Positions 19,301 to 21,904 of a stretch of DNA of 21,904 nt are shown here, one piece after another; the first letter of the stretch is position 1, and each line of letters opens with the position of its first letter. The notes beneath the pieces are model-generated. The model had not been told where the DNA came from. It was given only the letters and a program-made list of their open reading frames with translations, and made no database searches. The stretch is from Spirogloea muscicola (taxonomy: Eukaryota > Streptophyta > Zygnematophyceae > Spirogloeales > Spirogloeaceae). The stretch is taken from positions 248,000-269,903 of the forward strand of contig WELB01000167.1 of the NCBI GenBank assembly GCA_009602725.1, written 5' to 3'. Made by a program: the position numbers and the translations under genes.

Positions 19301-21904
19301 GGCCACAACGCAGCCCCTGGCATTGGCGGCCAGCGGCTGCCCAGGTACAAACTTGATCCTGTGCACTGCACCCCTGTGAGTGCCGAATGAAAAGGCCTTG
19401 CCGCTGCTCACATCCCACCAACGCACTGTCCCCAGTCGGTCCCCCATCACCTGATGGTGTCACCACAATGATGTTGACAGCACAACCAGAGCAGGCTAGG
19501 TCACTTTGTGCGGTCAACCTCCAAGTCCTGGTAAGCAAAGGGTCAAGTCTGGGCTGCGCACCACGTGCGGTGTGCGGTAGGCCATGGCCGTAACGAGGAC
19601 GTCAGCAGTGATGAAGGACGAGGCTGGCCACTTCGGCCTGCAGGAGATGATCAAATGGCCTGCGTTGTCAGTCTGTGGTGTAGGTCTAAGATTGGAACAC
19701 TTGGCGCTCCACGACATAGCGGCCATCATTTTGCGTCCTCAGCATGAAGTGCCCTCTGAAATGGTCGCTTACCGAAAGTCACGCATGCGGCGCCCTCGGA
19801 GCTCGAAGACACCTAGGGAGCCATTGATGAGGGCGAACGCGAAGCTCTCGGAGGGCTCCGATTGCTGAAAGGCCCCTGGCTGCTGAGAGGCACCTGGCTC
19901 CTCGGACGCATAAAGAGCCACTTCAACAAGCATATCTAGTGACCCTGATAGAGGCTAGGTTACAAAAGCGTCGGCTGAGAAGATTGGTGACTTGACCCCT
20001 TGAGGTGCGTCATGACCTGGTGGGCTTAGTGGCGAGGCCGCTGATGCTGCTGCGGCAGCTGCAGCAGCATCAGCGGCAGCTGCGGAGGCTGCGATGGAGC
20101 TGCGCTCTTGGTGGCCCGGGGTGGAGGGGGGGTTGGGCGGCCCTGGCAAAGTGCTGGCCGAGGGCAGCGCCCACTCCAGCACTGTGAATGGCAGCGCCAG
20201 CGATCGCAGCTGCACATCATTGACAAAGAAGCGATTTATCACCTCATGCCTTCACCTGCCTGAAGGCAACACCTGAGGCAGTGTTGCTTTGGCCACCTGA
20301 GGGAGGAGAGCATCAGCCTGACCAGCTGGGGCACGCGCGTCATGGCCCAGGCCTCGGCGGCGGCCTCGCGGAAGAGCACGAGAAGGTAGCGGCCGGAGGG
20401 CGAGGCGCGCAAGCTCTGCACGGGCGACCGGTCCGGGGCGGCACGCTGCCGGAAGTGCGCACTACGCCCGCTGCTGGTGCATGTCACCACCAGCACGTTG
20501 GCAAACCCGCCAGTCTTGCCCTTCACCTGCACCATTTGCCCACACAGAGAGGCCGGCGCTGCAGCTGCAGCTGCTCCGTGCTCGTGCTAGTGCCGCTGCA
20601 CGGTGAACCATGCGGAAGCCTGACAATCTCAAGCCCCTACATGCTCTTCGCCCCTTCTGTGCTAGTTCCAATTGGTATCTTTGAATGCGGCCGGGCCAAG
20701 TGTGCACCTTGGAGGAGCTGAAAGAGACGATGCGCGTGTTGCCAAGCCAGCGCAAGCCCCCCACTGCAGTCGGGTGCAGCAAGAACGAGGCAGCAACGGC
20801 GCCTGCAGCGGGGTCCACGATCTCCACGCTGCCCGCCTGGGTGCCCACGGCGACCAGCGGCGCTGCCCGTGCCGGCTGGCTGGCGCCCCCCTCTGCGCCT
20901 GCGAGCAGTCATCAAGTACACAAGAAACGCATCACTTCCTGCGCTGCAGGCTTCTTGCAAGCGCAGGTATGGCCATGGCAGCAGTGCAAGGCAGGTGCCG
21001 ATCGACCTGGCATGACGGCAGTCATGGAGGGTGCGGGCACGGCTACGGCGGTGACAGCCGCGGGCAGGCCGTGCATCTGTCCCACCAGCCCCACTTGGAA
21101 GCTGCCGGAACTGCCGCCGGGCTGCTGCGGCAGGACAGCGGTCACTGCCCATTGCCAGAGCTTGCCATCGTCGGTGAGGGCCACCAGGACAATGGTGGAG
21201 CGCACGGGTTCCTCGTCATCGTCATTGTAGTTCGCATTGGCCAGCAGCGGCCCTGCGAAGCTGGGGCAAGCCATGGCGGCCACTACCGCGGGCGCCGGCG
21301 CGGCGGATGCCGCCTGCGGCAGGAGCGTGGCCTCCTGCCAAAGCTTGAATGCCTGCTGACCGCTGCAGCAACACGGCGGTGCCAGTAAGGCACTCTCAGC
21401 TGCGGCGGCAATCGCATGCCACATGCACTCGGACAACCCGGCAGGTGGGGGCTCGCAGGCTCACGGGCGGCGCAGCCAGGCCGAGAGCATGCCATCGACG
21501 TGCGCGGCGAGCAGGAGGCGGCCGTCGGCGGCGAGCGCAAGCAGGCCGGCAAGGCGCGGCGCGCGGGGCGGCAGCGGCGTGACGCCGATGGCGGCGCAGT
21601 AGGCCAGGTCCACGGCCACCACCGCCCGCGCATGCGCGACATACAGCACCGCCCAGTCGGCCGGGGAGAAGAGCGCGCCAGCAACGGCATCCGCAGCGCC
21701 GCCGCCGCCGGCGCTTGCGGGAGCGTCCGGCGAGCACTCGGAGAGCGCGGCGTCGGCGTCGCGCGCGGCGGCCGAGACGGCGAGCGATAGCACGCGGCCG
21801 CTGGCGGCCACGGCGCAGATGCGGCTGGCGTCAAAGGGGTCCTCCCGCAGCAGCCAGAGAAGGCCCTCCGCGTCGTGGCGCCACAGCGGCGCCGCGCCGC
21901 CGCC
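16346..21904 (-). CDS. WDR11: WDR11-like WD40 protein, 5' end outside the window
   Basis: WDR11 proteins are double beta-propeller scaffolds acting in Golgi/endosome vesicle tethering. The in-window model has 18 exons: 21904-21465, 21362-21007, 20898-20708, 20526-20323, 20209-19964, 19882-19773, 19637-19562, 19450-19261, 19135-18964, 18851-18719, 18585-18481, 18366-18276, 18013-17856, 17717-17550, 17410-17250, 17200-17056, 16943-16851 and 16750-16346. It encodes about 1147 residues. Family motifs include EDPFDASRICAV, FSPADWAVLYVAH, LVALTDDGKLWQWAV, LRWLGNTRIVSFSS, SPSGRYLLVLFREA, LPFTVLEW, FAFALINGSLGVFELRG, MGDRLGTVRWWDV, VDLDWLP and RLLLQMGVRLDW. The C-terminal helical region has EVLLKALEPHR, FAAAYFGELAEAEFW, LLCAVGAYAEACSQ and WRALPLFLRAGA. 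The frame is open at 21904, so the N-terminus is missing. Starts of exons 6 and 9 are uncertain. Exon 5 contains an alanine-rich insertion. Confidence 0.88.

Overview
The window is nuclear DNA of a green alga. Its genes are GC-rich and split by many short GT-AG introns (about 90-250 nt). The proteins are plant-type: a FAN1 nuclease with a HIRAN domain, a plant-style NUP50, and a plastid-type DapF. TTTAGGG-type telomere-like motifs are also present. A trebouxiophyte (Chlorella-like) chlorophyte is my best guess; the lineage is inferred, not proven. Exon models were built by hand from reading frame, splice motifs and remembered family patterns.

Layout, left to right. 1-122 is pure poly(A), followed by an exon-like GC-rich stretch cut by it. 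492-2840 (+) is an eight-exon signal peptide peptidase-type aspartyl protease. 3132-8224 (-) is a twelve-exon FAN1 DNA-repair nuclease, convergent with the protease. 8225-11282 is a repeat-rich accessory region. It holds a 338-bp TC microsatellite, a 42-bp tandem duplication, telomere-like motifs and a family of about 60-bp hairpin-bearing repeats. It also holds an inverted pair of small related ORFs, and one end of one of them recurs as an exact 46-bp copy. Single N bases lie just outside it, at 8313 and 11331.

11283-12646 (+) is a four-exon NUP50-like Ran-binding nucleoporin. 12815-14891 (-) is diaminopimelate epimerase (dapF) in nine exons, with its transit-peptide start unresolved. 15343-16345 holds one more hairpin repeat, a perfect hairpin and otherwise nothing I recognise. 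16346-21904 (-) is most of a WDR11-like beta-propeller protein, whose 5' end lies beyond the window.

The five recognisable genes are ordinary housekeeping genes from unrelated pathways: membrane proteolysis, crosslink repair, nuclear transport, lysine synthesis and trafficking. They do not form a pathway together. The unusual material is the 8.5-11.2 kb interval. Two diverged inverted copies of a roughly 50-codon ORF there keep their amino acids while changing synonymous codons, and each is followed about 90 nt later by the same hairpin repeat.
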